Below, piece by piece: positions 17,584 to 25,634 of a stretch of DNA of 64,000 nt (positions within the stretch are counted from its first letter, which is position 1; every line of letters begins with the position of its first letter). Location of the stretch: the NCBI GenBank assembly GCA_019694835.1, contig JAIBBE010000208.1:1-64000 (forward strand). The letters run 5' to 3'. This stretch comes from Fimbriimonadaceae bacterium (GTDB taxonomy: Bacteria > Armatimonadota > Fimbriimonadia > Fimbriimonadales > Fimbriimonadaceae). The notes below the pieces were generated by a model. That model ran no database searches. It was given only the letters and a program-made list of their open reading frames with translations, and was not told the origin of the DNA. The translations under genes and the position numbers were made by a program.

Positions 17584-18243
17584 GTGAGCCTCAATCGGTA
17601 CCTCGGATTTGCCCTGATGGGACTGCTTTCACCTGCTTGGGCGCAGCCTCCCGCCAAGTCCGAGCAAGATCCGGCGCACCCGCCGATCTCTGTCCCCACG
17701 TGAACCGGCTGACCCGGCGAGGGTGGGTTCCTCAGTTCGGGGGACAATAACAAGAAGTGGACGCTGTCGTTTCGGTACGTCGATGTTGACCTGCCTCGTC
17801 CACGGGTTCGGACCACCGTGATGTACCAGGTCGATCGTCGCCTGCAGCTTGGCTTGGAATACAACCCCAACGCCCGCGAGGTCGGGCTACTCGCGAACTA
17901 CATGCTGACTTTTGAGTCGGCGAACGTGCCGATGATTAACCTGGGCACGTCCAGCGACCGAATTGGAACGCCCCCTGGCCCGCGAAGCTATTTCGCGACG
18001 TTCGCGAAGACCTTCTGGTCTCGCGTCGTGCCGTACGTCTCCATTAACTATTCAGAGCATGAGGGCGGATTCAACTTCCCGTTTGGAGCCAACATCTTTC
18101 TTGACAAGAACTGGGTGTTGCTGCCCATGCACGACGGTCGGAAGTCTCACGTCCTGCTCACGTATCGTGGGCAGGACGTGAGCGTCTCTTTGATGTGGGT
18201 GTGGTTCAAACACCCGGGTATCAGCATCAGTTGGGGATTCTAA
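17584..18243 (+). CDS. Outer-membrane-type protein with two in-frame UGA codons (candidate U-x-x-U selenoprotein, else pseudogene)
   Basis: From GTG 17584 the frame encodes a signal peptide (LGFALMGLLSPAWAQ), a Pro-rich linker, then UGA at 17701-17703 and UGA at 17710-17712, and continues without another stop to 18243. Reading UGA as selenocysteine gives 219 residues with U40-T41-G42-U43, a C-x-x-C-like redox or metal motif directly behind the signal peptide. The rest (from about residue 55) is a chain of amphipathic beta strands ending in Phe (ISISWGF), as in outer-membrane barrels. Both UGAs replace positions where Cys would make sense, and a SECIS-like hairpin follows at 17727-17745. If the genome lacks Sec machinery, this is a pseudogene, or a shorter barrel starting at 17818 or 17821 without an export signal. 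The TlpA-like gene follows after 3 bp. Confidence 0.5.
17727..17745 (+). promoter_or_regulatory. Candidate bacterial SECIS hairpin
   Basis: GTTCCTC pairs with GGGGGAC (7 bp including two U-G pairs) around loop AGUUC, which has G at its second position. The loop begins 21 nt after the second UGA and 30 nt after the first, within the usual 16-37 nt window for bacterial SECIS elements. The call rests on geometry only. Confidence 0.4.
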
Positions 18244-18246
18244 ACA

Positions 18247-18903
18247 ATGAGCATGTCAGTCCTATTCTTTGCCTTAATCGCAGTCCAGGATATCCCTGTT
18301 GACATTCCCAAGGCGCAACTCCCAAAAACCGAACATTGTGTTGTCTGTGAGAGTAACGGCGAGGACCACGGCACAGAAAGACCCGCTGCGGGTGTGCGTT
18401 ACAAGGGTAAAGCCTATTACTTCTGCAACGCCAAAGAAGTGACGGTGTTCAAAAAGGACCCGCTGAGCTTTATGCCTCCCGTCTTGCCGCGACCGATGCC
18501 CAGATTCGAACTGACTGACCTTGGTGGCAAGGTGTGGAACGACGAGAGCCTGAAGGGAAAGGTGGTGCTGATTGATTACTGGGCAACCTGGTGCGTACCG
18601 TGCCGAGAGATGAAGCCGATTCTCGACCGATTGCGCAAACAGTTTCTCGATAAGGACTTCGAGGTATTAAGCGTCAGCATCGACGAAAAGCGCGCCGATC
18701 TCGAGAAATTCCTCAAGAAAACGAAGTTCGATAACCCAGTCCTCCACGATCAAAAGCAAACATGGGCGAACTGGCGGATTCGGGTCGTGCCGACGTTCTT
18801 CTTGGTGAAAGAAAGTCAGATCATTGGGCAATGGAGTGGAAAACCCTCGGAAAAGACTCTCTCTTCGGCGATTCAGAGAGCGACAATGTCGAAAGTTAGG
18901 TGA
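18247..18903 (+). CDS. Secreted YHS-like/TlpA-like thioredoxin
   Basis: A 218-residue protein with a short hydrophobic N-terminus (likely export signal), a Cys-rich YHS/TRASH-like segment (Cys31, Cys34 and Cys60, with YKGKAYYFCN), and a C-terminal thioredoxin domain with active-site W-C-V-P-C at residues 115-119, the cis-Pro region RVVPTFFLV and the DIDYWATW-like lead-in typical of TlpA/ResA proteins. It probably reduces or shuttles disulfides, or metals, in the periplasm. It starts 3 bp after the UGA-interrupted barrel gene, which suggests a joint redox or metal role. Confidence 0.87.
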   Translation: MSMSVLFFALIAVQDIPVDIPKAQLPKTEHCVVCESNGEDHGTERPAAGVRYKGKAYYFCNAKEVTVFKKDPLSFMPPVLPRPMPRFELTDLGGKVWNDESLKGKVVLIDYWATWCVPCREMKPILDRLRKQFLDKDFEVLSVSIDEKRADLEKFLKKTKFDNPVLHDQKQTWANWRIRVVPTFFLVKESQIIGQWSGKPSEKTLSSAIQRATMSKVR

Positions 18904-18996
18904 CGATAGTGCCGAAAGATAGGGGCGGCCCGCGGCGCGCACGTTCCATGATAGTTGTCGAAAGGAAGCGTAACAGGATTCTCCCAAACGCAAGTA

Positions 18997-19026
18997 GGCC
19001 CGAGCCGATGGCTCGGGCCGTTTTTT
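18997..19026 (+). terminator. Intrinsic terminator downstream of TlpA-like gene
   Basis: GGCCCGAGCC / GGCTCGGGCC form a 10-bp stem with loop GAT, followed by G and six T residues on the plus strand. It lies between the convergent thioredoxin and rplI genes and reads from the former. Confidence 0.88.
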
Positions 19027-19044
19027 GTTCTTATCGCACTCTTA

Positions 19045-19563
19045 TCAGGCTTCGACCAGTTCTTCTTCCGGAGCCGTCGATTCTTCTTCCACGACTTCCT
19101 CTTCGACGATCGCATCGGGGTCGAAGACAGTTAGATGAACGGTCGCATCAACATCGCGATGGAGATCGATCTCAATCGAGTACTTGCCAAGTCGCTTGAT
19201 CGGCTCAAGCAAGCCAACCTGCTTCTTCTCGACCGAGACGCCTAGCTGTTCCTTGATCGCATCGGCGATCTTCTCGGACGTGATGGCTCCGAAGAGCTTG
19301 GTGTCGTCGCGACCTGCCTTGCCTTCGATCTTGATCGCCATGTCGTGGAGCTTTTCTTTCAGGGTTTCGGCACCAGCTTTGGTCTCGGCGAGCTTCGCGT
19401 CAACCCTTGCGCGGCGAGCTTCCAGGGCTTTCATTTGGCCACGGTCCGCCACGACGGCAAGACCTCGCGGGAAAAGGAAGTTACGGGCAAATCCGCCGGC
19501 GACGGTCACCACCTGGCCCTCTTTGCCGACCTTGGGCACGGTCTGGTTCAAAATCACTTTCAT
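19045..19563 (-). CDS. rplI: Ribosomal protein bL9
   Basis: Binds 23S rRNA domain V in the large subunit. The 172-residue product starts with the conserved MKVILNQTVPKVGKEG and contains the N-domain signature VAGGFARNFLFPRGLA, the long connecting helix and the C-domain with LFGAITSEKIADAI. The acidic C-terminal extension (about 22 residues rich in Glu) is longer than in many bacteria. It stands alone, not with rpsF/rpsR as is common. Confidence 0.98.
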   Translation of the reverse strand: MKVILNQTVPKVGKEGQVVTVAGGFARNFLFPRGLAVVADRGQMKALEARRARVDAKLAETKAGAETLKEKLHDMAIKIEGKAGRDDTKLFGAITSEKIADAIKEQLGVSVEKKQVGLLEPIKRLGKYSIEIDLHRDVDATVHLTVFDPDAIVEEEVVEEESTAPEEELVEA

Positions 19564-19603
19564 GTTCGTCTCACGCTCTTGTTAGTTCTGGAGGGGGATG
19601 GCG

Positions 19604-21025
19604 CTAGCGCCGGATCCCGATCCCGATGGAGGGCGAGTTCTTCTCGAACACGCGGTCAACGCCCAACCAGCCGGTCCAGTCCTTCCCGAAATCGAACCGA
19701 GCGCGCAGATCGAGCCGCGGTTCATTGAATCCGAAAAGATCGCCGCGAAGAAATACCCCCGGCGCGATCCGATAGTCTACCCCAACGCCGGGTCGACCGG
19801 CGTAGATTCCATACCGGTACTCACTCCCGTCGCCGAACGGCTGCCCCAACTGCAAGTTAAGCCGGTTGGTCTCGAAGGCATCCCAGAGACCGAGATGCAC
19901 GTTCTGCTTTCCGATGGGCATGCTGGCCGAGAAGTCTGTCCGGAAGTAGTTTGGGCGCAGGTCGCGGGTCACGTCCATCCGAGTCTGGATCTGGTTCGTC
20001 TTGGGTGCTCCTGGAAGCTTGTCGATCGTCTTCTTGAACGTATTGAGCAACTCACTGGCTTCGTCCGCCAGTTTCGAGGCTTTGTTGGCGATTTCGACGG
20101 CCTTTTCGCTCAAGGTAATGCCGTTCTCAGTCATTTTCTCGGCGTTCGAGGCGATCTTGGTGCCGCTCTCGCTCATCGTCTTGGCGTTGGCAAGCACTTC
20201 CTCGAGGGACTGGCGTAGCTTGGGATCGGTCACAAACTTGGACATATCGGCCACGAGCGCGTTGCCGTTCTCGATCGTTTTGTTCATGTTTGCAAGCAAT
20301 GTATCGAGCTTTCCTTCAAGCTTGCCGGCATCGGCCAGCTTGGCAATCTGAGTGCTCGTTTGCTCGATGTTCTTGACGACTTTCAAGCCGTCGCTCAAGA
20401 TCGCTTTCACGGTTGCCTGATTCTGTGCGAGCACCCCATCGACGCGGTTCGCCAGCGTGGTGAAGCTATCGATCATCTTGTTCGTTTTGGCGATGAGCTG
20501 CTTGGTCTCGTTGATGGCCCCGCTGACCTGACCCTTGAGTTCGCGGTCGTTCAGTACAGCTTTCACTGCCTTAAGCGTATCATTGATCTCGCCGAGCATC
20601 TGATCGCTCTCGGGCAGAATCGACTGAAGCGCGCTCCGCTTGATGCCCTTGAAGCGATCACCAGCCTTCAGGAATGTTCCGGCCAACTGCTTGGGCGGAG
20701 CAATCTCCACCTGACGATCTCCAATGCCAATGAGGGCCGTTTCAAGAACCGCCACGCTGCCGGTCGGGATTTCGATGCCCTTGTTGATGGAGAGGCTGAC
20801 TATCGCGCTTCGGGGACCGGCGAGCTTGACTTCGGAGACTTGACCGATGCTCACGCCCGCCATTACGACCTTTGAGCCCGCCGACAATCCGCCCGCATCG
20901 TCGAAGTCCGCTTCGTACTCAACGGTATCCGGTGCGAACATGCTCTTGCCCAGAATCTTGTACGTACCCAGTCCAAGCACGACGAAGAGAACGAGAAAGA
21001 GACCGACCTTCCATGCGCTCTGCAT
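19604..21025 (-). CDS. MCE/MlaD family protein with long helical region
   Basis: A 473-residue inner-membrane-anchored protein. The order is: an N-terminal helix (VGLFLVLFVVLGLGTYKIL), the MlaD/MCE beta-barrel domain at about residues 35-115 (DDAGGLSAGSKVVMAGVSIG is typical), a long coiled-coil-like region to about 360, then a C-terminal beta-rich domain ending in GIGIRR. MCE proteins form rings or tunnels that move phospholipids between the membranes. It is divergent from an ABC ATPase/permease operon, though that permease is not of the MlaE type. Start ATG 21025; the longer open frame upstream overlaps the divergent gene. Confidence 0.9.
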   Translation of the reverse strand: MQSAWKVGLFLVLFVVLGLGTYKILGKSMFAPDTVEYEADFDDAGGLSAGSKVVMAGVSIGQVSEVKLAGPRSAIVSLSINKGIEIPTGSVAVLETALIGIGDRQVEIAPPKQLAGTFLKAGDRFKGIKRSALQSILPESDQMLGEINDTLKAVKAVLNDRELKGQVSGAINETKQLIAKTNKMIDSFTTLANRVDGVLAQNQATVKAILSDGLKVVKNIEQTSTQIAKLADAGKLEGKLDTLLANMNKTIENGNALVADMSKFVTDPKLRQSLEEVLANAKTMSESGTKIASNAEKMTENGITLSEKAVEIANKASKLADEASELLNTFKKTIDKLPGAPKTNQIQTRMDVTRDLRPNYFRTDFSASMPIGKQNVHLGLWDAFETNRLNLQLGQPFGDGSEYRYGIYAGRPGVGVDYRIAPGVFLRGDLFGFNEPRLDLRARFDFGKDWTGWLGVDRVFEKNSPSIGIGIRR

Positions 21026-21085
21026 AGGCGGAGTATAGCCCCTGCAGTTGTCGCGCAAGAATGCCGAGAATTGGATCGAGCAGAT

Positions 21086-21994
21086 ATGAGCAAAGCGATT
21101 CAGTGCACGGACTTGGTGGTCAAGTACCGCCAGAAGAAAGGCGGCATCGTCAATGCCGTTCAAGGTCTCACCTTCGACGTGGCCCCTGGCGAGGTGGTCG
21201 GCTTTCTCGGCCCCAATGGGGCAGGGAAGAGCTCGACCCTAAAAGCCCTGATGGGTTTCGTCGAGCCAGTGTCGGGTGATTGCCGGATCTTCGACGTTCC
21301 GGCCGGGACCATCGATGCTAAGAGCCGCATCGGCTATCTGCCCGAGGTCGCGCTCTACTATCCGTTTCTCACGCCGTTAGAGACACTGGTGCTGTACGGT
21401 GAACTCCAAGGGCTCAGGGGTAAGGCGTTGCGAGCCGAGGCCCAAGAGCTCCTCGACCTGGTGGGATTGGGGCCGAACATGCAAAAGCAGAATAGGACGC
21501 TCTCCAAGGGCCAACTCCAGCGGGTGGGAATCGCGCAGTCGCTTCTTGGCAATCCAGAATTGCTGATCCTGGATGAAGTCACCAGTGGCCTCGATCCGGT
21601 GGGACGGAAAGAGCTCCGCAACCTCTTGAAGGATCGACAACGTCAAGGCGCGACGCTCTTCTTCTCCAGCCACGAGTTGGCTGAGGTCGAGATGCTCTGC
21701 GATCGGATCCTCCTGATCCACCGGGGCCGTTTGATCGAAGAGCGGATCGTCGATGCCCTCAAGGAAGAGCTGCGCCAGTACTCGCTAACCTTCACCGGCA
21801 GCGCCTCTATGGTCGGCATCACCGACGATATGGAGATCATCGCACCCGGGGTCGTTCGGGCAAGATTCGATACCAAAGACAGTCTCCTCGAAGCCGTTGA
21901 CCGGGTCCAAAACCACGGCCGTATCCTCGATGTGGTCGCCCAGGAAGGTTCGCTCGAGGAGTACTTCGTGACCGCGATTGGGAGGGCAGCATGA
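21086..21994 (+). CDS. ABC transporter ATP-binding protein
   Basis: A 302-residue ATPase with Walker A GPNGAGKS, the signature LSKGQ, Walker B LLILDEVTSGLDP and the H-loop SSHELAEVEMLCD, followed by an accessory C-terminal domain of about 80 residues as in ABC-2 drug or polysaccharide exporters (DrrA/NatA type). It heads an operon with a possible small ORF, an ABC-2-like permease and a His-rich protein. The start is ATG 21086; TTG 21071 is possible. Confidence 0.94.
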   Translation: MSKAIQCTDLVVKYRQKKGGIVNAVQGLTFDVAPGEVVGFLGPNGAGKSSTLKALMGFVEPVSGDCRIFDVPAGTIDAKSRIGYLPEVALYYPFLTPLETLVLYGELQGLRGKALRAEAQELLDLVGLGPNMQKQNRTLSKGQLQRVGIAQSLLGNPELLILDEVTSGLDPVGRKELRNLLKDRQRQGATLFFSSHELAEVEMLCDRILLIHRGRLIEERIVDALKEELRQYSLTFTGSASMVGITDDMEIIAPGVVRARFDTKDSLLEAVDRVQNHGRILDVVAQEGSLEEYFVTAIGRAA

Positions 21995-22131
21995 GACTCC
22001 AAATTCGACCAGACCAGGAGAAACTCCTCAAACGGCTCTGCCTTACCTCACTCGCCGGCAGTATGACGACCCTGCGTCCACCCCGACGGCTGCGCAAGAT
22101 ATGGCGAATGACTACTTGGAGTGTTCGATGA
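21991..22131 (+). CDS. Possible 46-residue translationally coupled small protein
   Basis: The ATG overlaps the stop of the ATPase gene (ATGA at 21991-21994) and the TGA overlaps the ATG of the permease gene (ATGA at 22128-22131), so the frame fills exactly the space between the two. The product would be basic and Leu/Arg-rich with no signal or helix. Third-position GC is only modest. It may instead be a coupling device for ribosomes, or a decayed remnant: the frame that runs into the permease also reads protein-like over the last 40 codons. Confidence 0.35.
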   Translation: MRLQIRPDQEKLLKRLCLTSLAGSMTTLRPPRRLRKIWRMTTWSVR

Positions 22132-22907
22132 AAAAAATCCAGATCTGGAAATCGTTAGCAAGAGGCGTCGTGCTGGAATCCGTTCGTCGCAAGGACCTCT
22201 GGGTCGTTGCCATTCTCGGCTTTCTCATCATGCTGAGTGCGGGCGCTCTCGGATTCTTCGGCATGCAGGGACTGCAGGTCTTCGCAAAGGACTTGGCCGT
22301 CTCGGTTCTCGGTATGTTCAGCACGATTGTCGCGATCCTCACCACGTGTCGCCTTATGCCCGAGGAAATCAAGAACCGGACGCTCTATCCCCTATTAGCA
22401 CGCCCGCTTTCGCGTTTCGATTTGCTCTTTGGCAAGTTCTTGGGCGCAGTCGTTGTGAGCTGGATCGCGTTCCTGATGCTGGCTACGCTGACCAGCCTAG
22501 CCTTATTGACCTTCCACGTTCATTTCGATATCCTGATGCTTCAGTATCTCGTGGGAAAAATGATGGGTCTGGTCGTTGTGTGCGCGGTAAGTTTCGCCTT
22601 GAGTCTCTATATGACTCCTTCGGCAGCCGGAACCATGAGTTTTGTCCTTGCCTTTGGCTCGTCCATGATCGTGCGCGCGCTCGTAATGGGCTATGAGCAG
22701 GCATCGCCGGCGATGCAAGGGTTCTTTAGGTTCCTCAATGCGCTCGTGCCGCAGTACGGATTGTTCGACTTCGGCAGCCGTGCCGCCAACGTGGCCTGGG
22801 GGCCGGTACCAATGTGGGTGCTTGGCTCATTGGCGGTTTACATGCTGGTCTACTCGTCGGCGATGCTCAGCATTTCGTGGGCGAAGTTTAGGAGGCAGGC
22901 CGTCTGA
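22128..22907 (+). CDS. ABC-2-type transporter permease
   Basis: A 259-residue protein with six predicted helices (at about 25-45, 55-75, 105-130, 140-165, 175-195 and 225-245) and the conserved early cytoplasmic motif EEIKNRTLYPLLARPLSR, found in ABC-2 permeases of the NosY/YbhR-like group. It partners the ATPase gene upstream. The ATG overlaps the small upstream frame and the stop overlaps the next ATG (TGATG at 22905-22909), so the whole operon is tightly coupled. Confidence 0.88.
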   Translation: MKKIQIWKSLARGVVLESVRRKDLWVVAILGFLIMLSAGALGFFGMQGLQVFAKDLAVSVLGMFSTIVAILTTCRLMPEEIKNRTLYPLLARPLSRFDLLFGKFLGAVVVSWIAFLMLATLTSLALLTFHVHFDILMLQYLVGKMMGLVVVCAVSFALSLYMTPSAAGTMSFVLAFGSSMIVRALVMGYEQASPAMQGFFRFLNALVPQYGLFDFGSRAANVAWGPVPMWVLGSLAVYMLVYSSAMLSISWAKFRRQAV

Positions 22908-23902
22908 TGAAGCCTTTCGTGCCAGTTTCACTATCTTTTGCGGCGCTGGCCGTGACAGGATATGGAGTTTCTGGGCTGAGCAATACCGTTAATCCACCGG
23001 GTCGGCCGCCTGGATTGGACATGCATGAAACGCATGCGAGTGCATCATTGCTTGGTCAATTCAGGACAAGCATTTCGAGTTGGCTATGGGTCAGGACGGA
23101 TCTCTACCTGCACAACGGCGTCGAGATGCGCCCCCTCACGGATTACGAAAGGCAGCAAGGTAATCGAGGTTCGAGTTCGACCGACAATCACGACAATGCC
23201 CTCCACGACGATTCTAGCATAACCACAGTCGTACCTCGAAAAGAACACGACTTTCGTGGAGTGTTCGGAGATATCGAGCGTGCAACAAGAGCCTACAAAG
23301 ACATGCGCGGCCACGACCACAATGATCCGGTGAGTGTCCTTCCGCTCTTTCGACTGATGACTTGGGTTGATCCGGAGTTCATCCCCGGATGGACCACCGC
23401 TTCCTCTGTACTTGCTCGGGATCGAAGCGAGTCCAGCCTGAAGAAGGCACTGGACTTGCTGGAAGAAGGACGGAGCAAGAACCTTGAATCCGTCGCGCTC
23501 AACGGCGAAATTGGTTATCTTCTGGTATCGCGAAAGGGTGATTTCGTCGGCTCATCGGTGTATTTGGAACGCGCCCGCGACCTCAGTAAGGCTGAGGGCA
23601 GATGGCTTAATGAAGATGACAAGGAAGCATTGCCTAACGTGTATCGATGGCTTTCACTCGGCTATCGTGAGCGCGGGATGCTGGCGAAAATGTACGAACT
23701 CCTCCGTGAGGGTGCCCAGCGATTTCCCGATGATCTTGTTCTCCAGCGCATGCTCAATGCACCTCCGTCTCCGCTAAGACCAGTAACCAAGGCTGGCGAG
23801 GAGGCCACGAGTTTCGTCACTCCCGAGAGTTTGGATGAGCATGAGGAACATGGACATGAGCATCATCACGATCCTGATCACGATCATGGTCATGACCACT
23901 AA
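22907..23902 (+). CDS. Exported protein with helical repeats and His-rich tail
   Basis: A 331-residue protein with an N-terminal hydrophobic segment (VSLSFAALAVTGYGVSGL). The middle (about 140-285) consists of amphipathic helices like tetratricopeptide repeats, and the last 25 residues are almost entirely His, Asp, Glu and Gly, a likely Zn/Ni/Co-binding tail. A His-rich stretch also appears as HDHND near residue 135. The gene is coupled to the ABC permease, so it may be the periplasmic accessory part of that exporter; metal transport or metal storage is an inference from the tail alone. Confidence 0.7.
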   Translation: MKPFVPVSLSFAALAVTGYGVSGLSNTVNPPGRPPGLDMHETHASASLLGQFRTSISSWLWVRTDLYLHNGVEMRPLTDYERQQGNRGSSSTDNHDNALHDDSSITTVVPRKEHDFRGVFGDIERATRAYKDMRGHDHNDPVSVLPLFRLMTWVDPEFIPGWTTASSVLARDRSESSLKKALDLLEEGRSKNLESVALNGEIGYLLVSRKGDFVGSSVYLERARDLSKAEGRWLNEDDKEALPNVYRWLSLGYRERGMLAKMYELLREGAQRFPDDLVLQRMLNAPPSPLRPVTKAGEEATSFVTPESLDEHEEHGHEHHHDPDHDHGHDH

Positions 23903-23920
23903 CCTGCAGACCAAGCAGCT

Positions 23921-24129
23921 GGAGCGCGGGCTTCAGTCCTCCTTCGGTTGCACTTCAATTCTCTTTGAGAAGTCAGGGTGAATCGACAAAGATCTCAGTC
24001 TTCCGAGGCACGCTGAAGTCGCTGACTCAAAATATCGACTGAAGCGCTTAAACGGGCAAAGGGAACTGAAATCCTCGAACTCGACGGACTGAAGTCCTTC
24101 GTCCGAAGGCGGACTGAAGTCCGCGCTCC
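23921..24129. repeat. Palindromic intergenic element (GGACTGAAGTCC type)
   Basis: The ends, 23921-23939 and 24111-24129, are 19-bp inverted repeats with one mismatch (GGAGCGCGGGCTTCAGTCC against GGACTGAAGTCCGCGCTCC). Inside, GGACTGAAGTCC occurs at 24086-24097 and again at 24111-24122, and further degenerate CTGAAGTC copies are scattered through the element. It fills the gap between two convergent genes. Confidence 0.75.
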
Positions 24130-24130
24130 G

Positions 24131-24901
24131 TTAACTCGTCAGGCGAATAAGGCCATCGGCCCAGACCCACGGCTGCTCGGCGTCTTCGTGCTTGCAATAG
24201 ACGTAAGCGTCCTTATCGAAAGACTTGAAGTAGTCGGCCCAATCCTTGAGCATCGCTTCGTCGTAATCACTTTTCCGTAGGCGGACGTAAAGCACGCGGC
24301 CCGTGTCGCGGCGCTGGGCGTCGTTATCGTCGGTGTCGGCCCCCACCCAGGCAATCTGGTGAGATCGCAAGAGGCTCTCGACTTCGGGGACATGCCAAGT
24401 GTCGTTGCGAAACTCTAGGGCGTAACTCAGGAGTGCGTCTCTGCCCGGACCGTCCGTGGGTTCCTCTCCGGAAGCGCGTGCTGAATCGCCCATCGTGGCA
24501 GGGAGCGCATCGAGGAACGCTTTCAAGCGATCGTCGTCGCGCTTGAGATTTGGAGGAAGCTGGATGAGGATCGGGCCGAGCTTGCCTGCATCCGCCATGG
24601 GTCGCAGCCTCTTGAGGAAGAAGCGAACCGAGTCGAGGCTGTCCGGCTTCAGCCGCGAGATGTGCGTTACGTTGCGGTGCATTTTCGGTGCGAACTGGAA
24701 GCCATCCGGGGTTCCGGCGATCCAACCGGCGACGGCTCCTTCGCCCGGCATCCGGTACCAAGTTCCGTCGGCCTCGACCGTGATGAAGCGCTCAGAGTAG
24801 TAGGCCAGATACTGTTTCTGCTTCAGCTCCGGGGGGTAGAACAGCCCCTCTCCCTGCCACTCCTTGTAGGAGAATCCCGATAGCCCGACCCTGACACTCA
24901 C
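24131..24901 (-). CDS. DUF72 (YecE-like) protein
   Basis: A 256-residue TIM-barrel-like protein. The start VRVGLSGFSYKEWQGEGLFYP, the central FAPKMHRNVTHISRL and LGPILIQLPPNLK, and the EFRNDTWH and LYVRLRKSDYD motifs are all typical of DUF72. The family has no proven reaction. An insert of about 15 residues (around ARASGEEPTDGPG) occurs before EFRNDTWH. It stands alone, with a repeat on its 3' side. Confidence 0.92.
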   Translation of the reverse strand: MSVRVGLSGFSYKEWQGEGLFYPPELKQKQYLAYYSERFITVEADGTWYRMPGEGAVAGWIAGTPDGFQFAPKMHRNVTHISRLKPDSLDSVRFFLKRLRPMADAGKLGPILIQLPPNLKRDDDRLKAFLDALPATMGDSARASGEEPTDGPGRDALLSYALEFRNDTWHVPEVESLLRSHQIAWVGADTDDNDAQRRDTGRVLYVRLRKSDYDEAMLKDWADYFKSFDKDAYVYCKHEDAEQPWVWADGLIRLTS

Positions 24902-25016
24902 CCCGGAATCCTACCTTTTCGAGAATTTCATCGAATGCGGGAACAATTCGGCGAGTGGAGGAGTTATACTGTTTGTAAGCGCAACAGTTGCATGCGCAAA
25001 TAATTGGAGACGAATG

Positions 25017-25625
25017 ATGATTAACACTCGACGTATTGCTTTGACCCTTGGCGTTCTCGCCGCCACCACCCTGAGCCAAGCGGCTCCAACGACGTTCAAG
25101 ATCGGTGGCGGCACACCCGCCCAACAGATCGCGACGGTCGAAAGTGTGACCGACTTCGAGACCTTCACCGGGCGCACCGACGACGTGAAAGGCACCTTGG
25201 TCTTTGACCCAATCAAGAAGACCGGCTCGGGCAGTCTCCAGATCTCGGTCGCCAAAATCGACACCGGAATTCCGCTGCGCAACGAGCACATGATGGCAGG
25301 GCAATGGCTTGACGCTGCCAAGTACCCGACCATCAACTTCGAGACGACTTCGGTCAAGTCGATGGGCGGCGACAGATACTCGGTGACCGGGAAGTTCACG
25401 ATGAAGGGCGTGACCAAATCCCTCACGACCACCGCCACCGTAAAGCACCTCAAGGCCAGCGACGCCACCCGCAAAGCGAATTTCAAGGGTGACGTTCTTC
25501 AGGTCAAGACAAGCTTCAAGGTTAAGCTGAGCGACTTCGGCATCACGATCAGCGGTCCCGCCACTGGCAAGGTCTCCAATACGGTGACGATTTCGACGAC
25601 GGTCTACGCCCAGTCGGGATCTTAA
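25017..25625 (+). CDS. YceI family periplasmic protein
   Basis: A 202-residue lipocalin-like protein with signal peptide (RIALTLGVLAATTLSQA). The YceI pattern is seen in VESVTDFETFTGRTDDVKG, LRNEHM, KYPTINFETTSV and GKFTMKGVTKSLT. YceI proteins bind isoprenoid-type lipids. ATG 25017 fits GGAGA at 25006-25010 (spacing 6) better than ATG 25014. A TATACT at 24965-24970 could be the -10 box. First of four closely spaced genes ending with the M61 peptidase. Confidence 0.92.
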   Translation: MINTRRIALTLGVLAATTLSQAAPTTFKIGGGTPAQQIATVESVTDFETFTGRTDDVKGTLVFDPIKKTGSGSLQISVAKIDTGIPLRNEHMMAGQWLDAAKYPTINFETTSVKSMGGDRYSVTGKFTMKGVTKSLTTTATVKHLKASDATRKANFKGDVLQVKTSFKVKLSDFGITISGPATGKVSNTVTISTTVYAQSGS

Positions 25626-25634
25626 GGAGCAGCC

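Noticed and set aside
17818..18243. Separate gene starting at GTG 17818 or ATG 17821.
   Set aside because: It would lack the signal peptide while being a barrel-like protein, and the upstream signal peptide lies in the same frame; kept only as the alternative in the main entry.
24965..24970. TATACT as a promoter for the YceI operon.
   Set aside because: No convincing -35 box at 16-18 bp upstream, so not listed as a feature.
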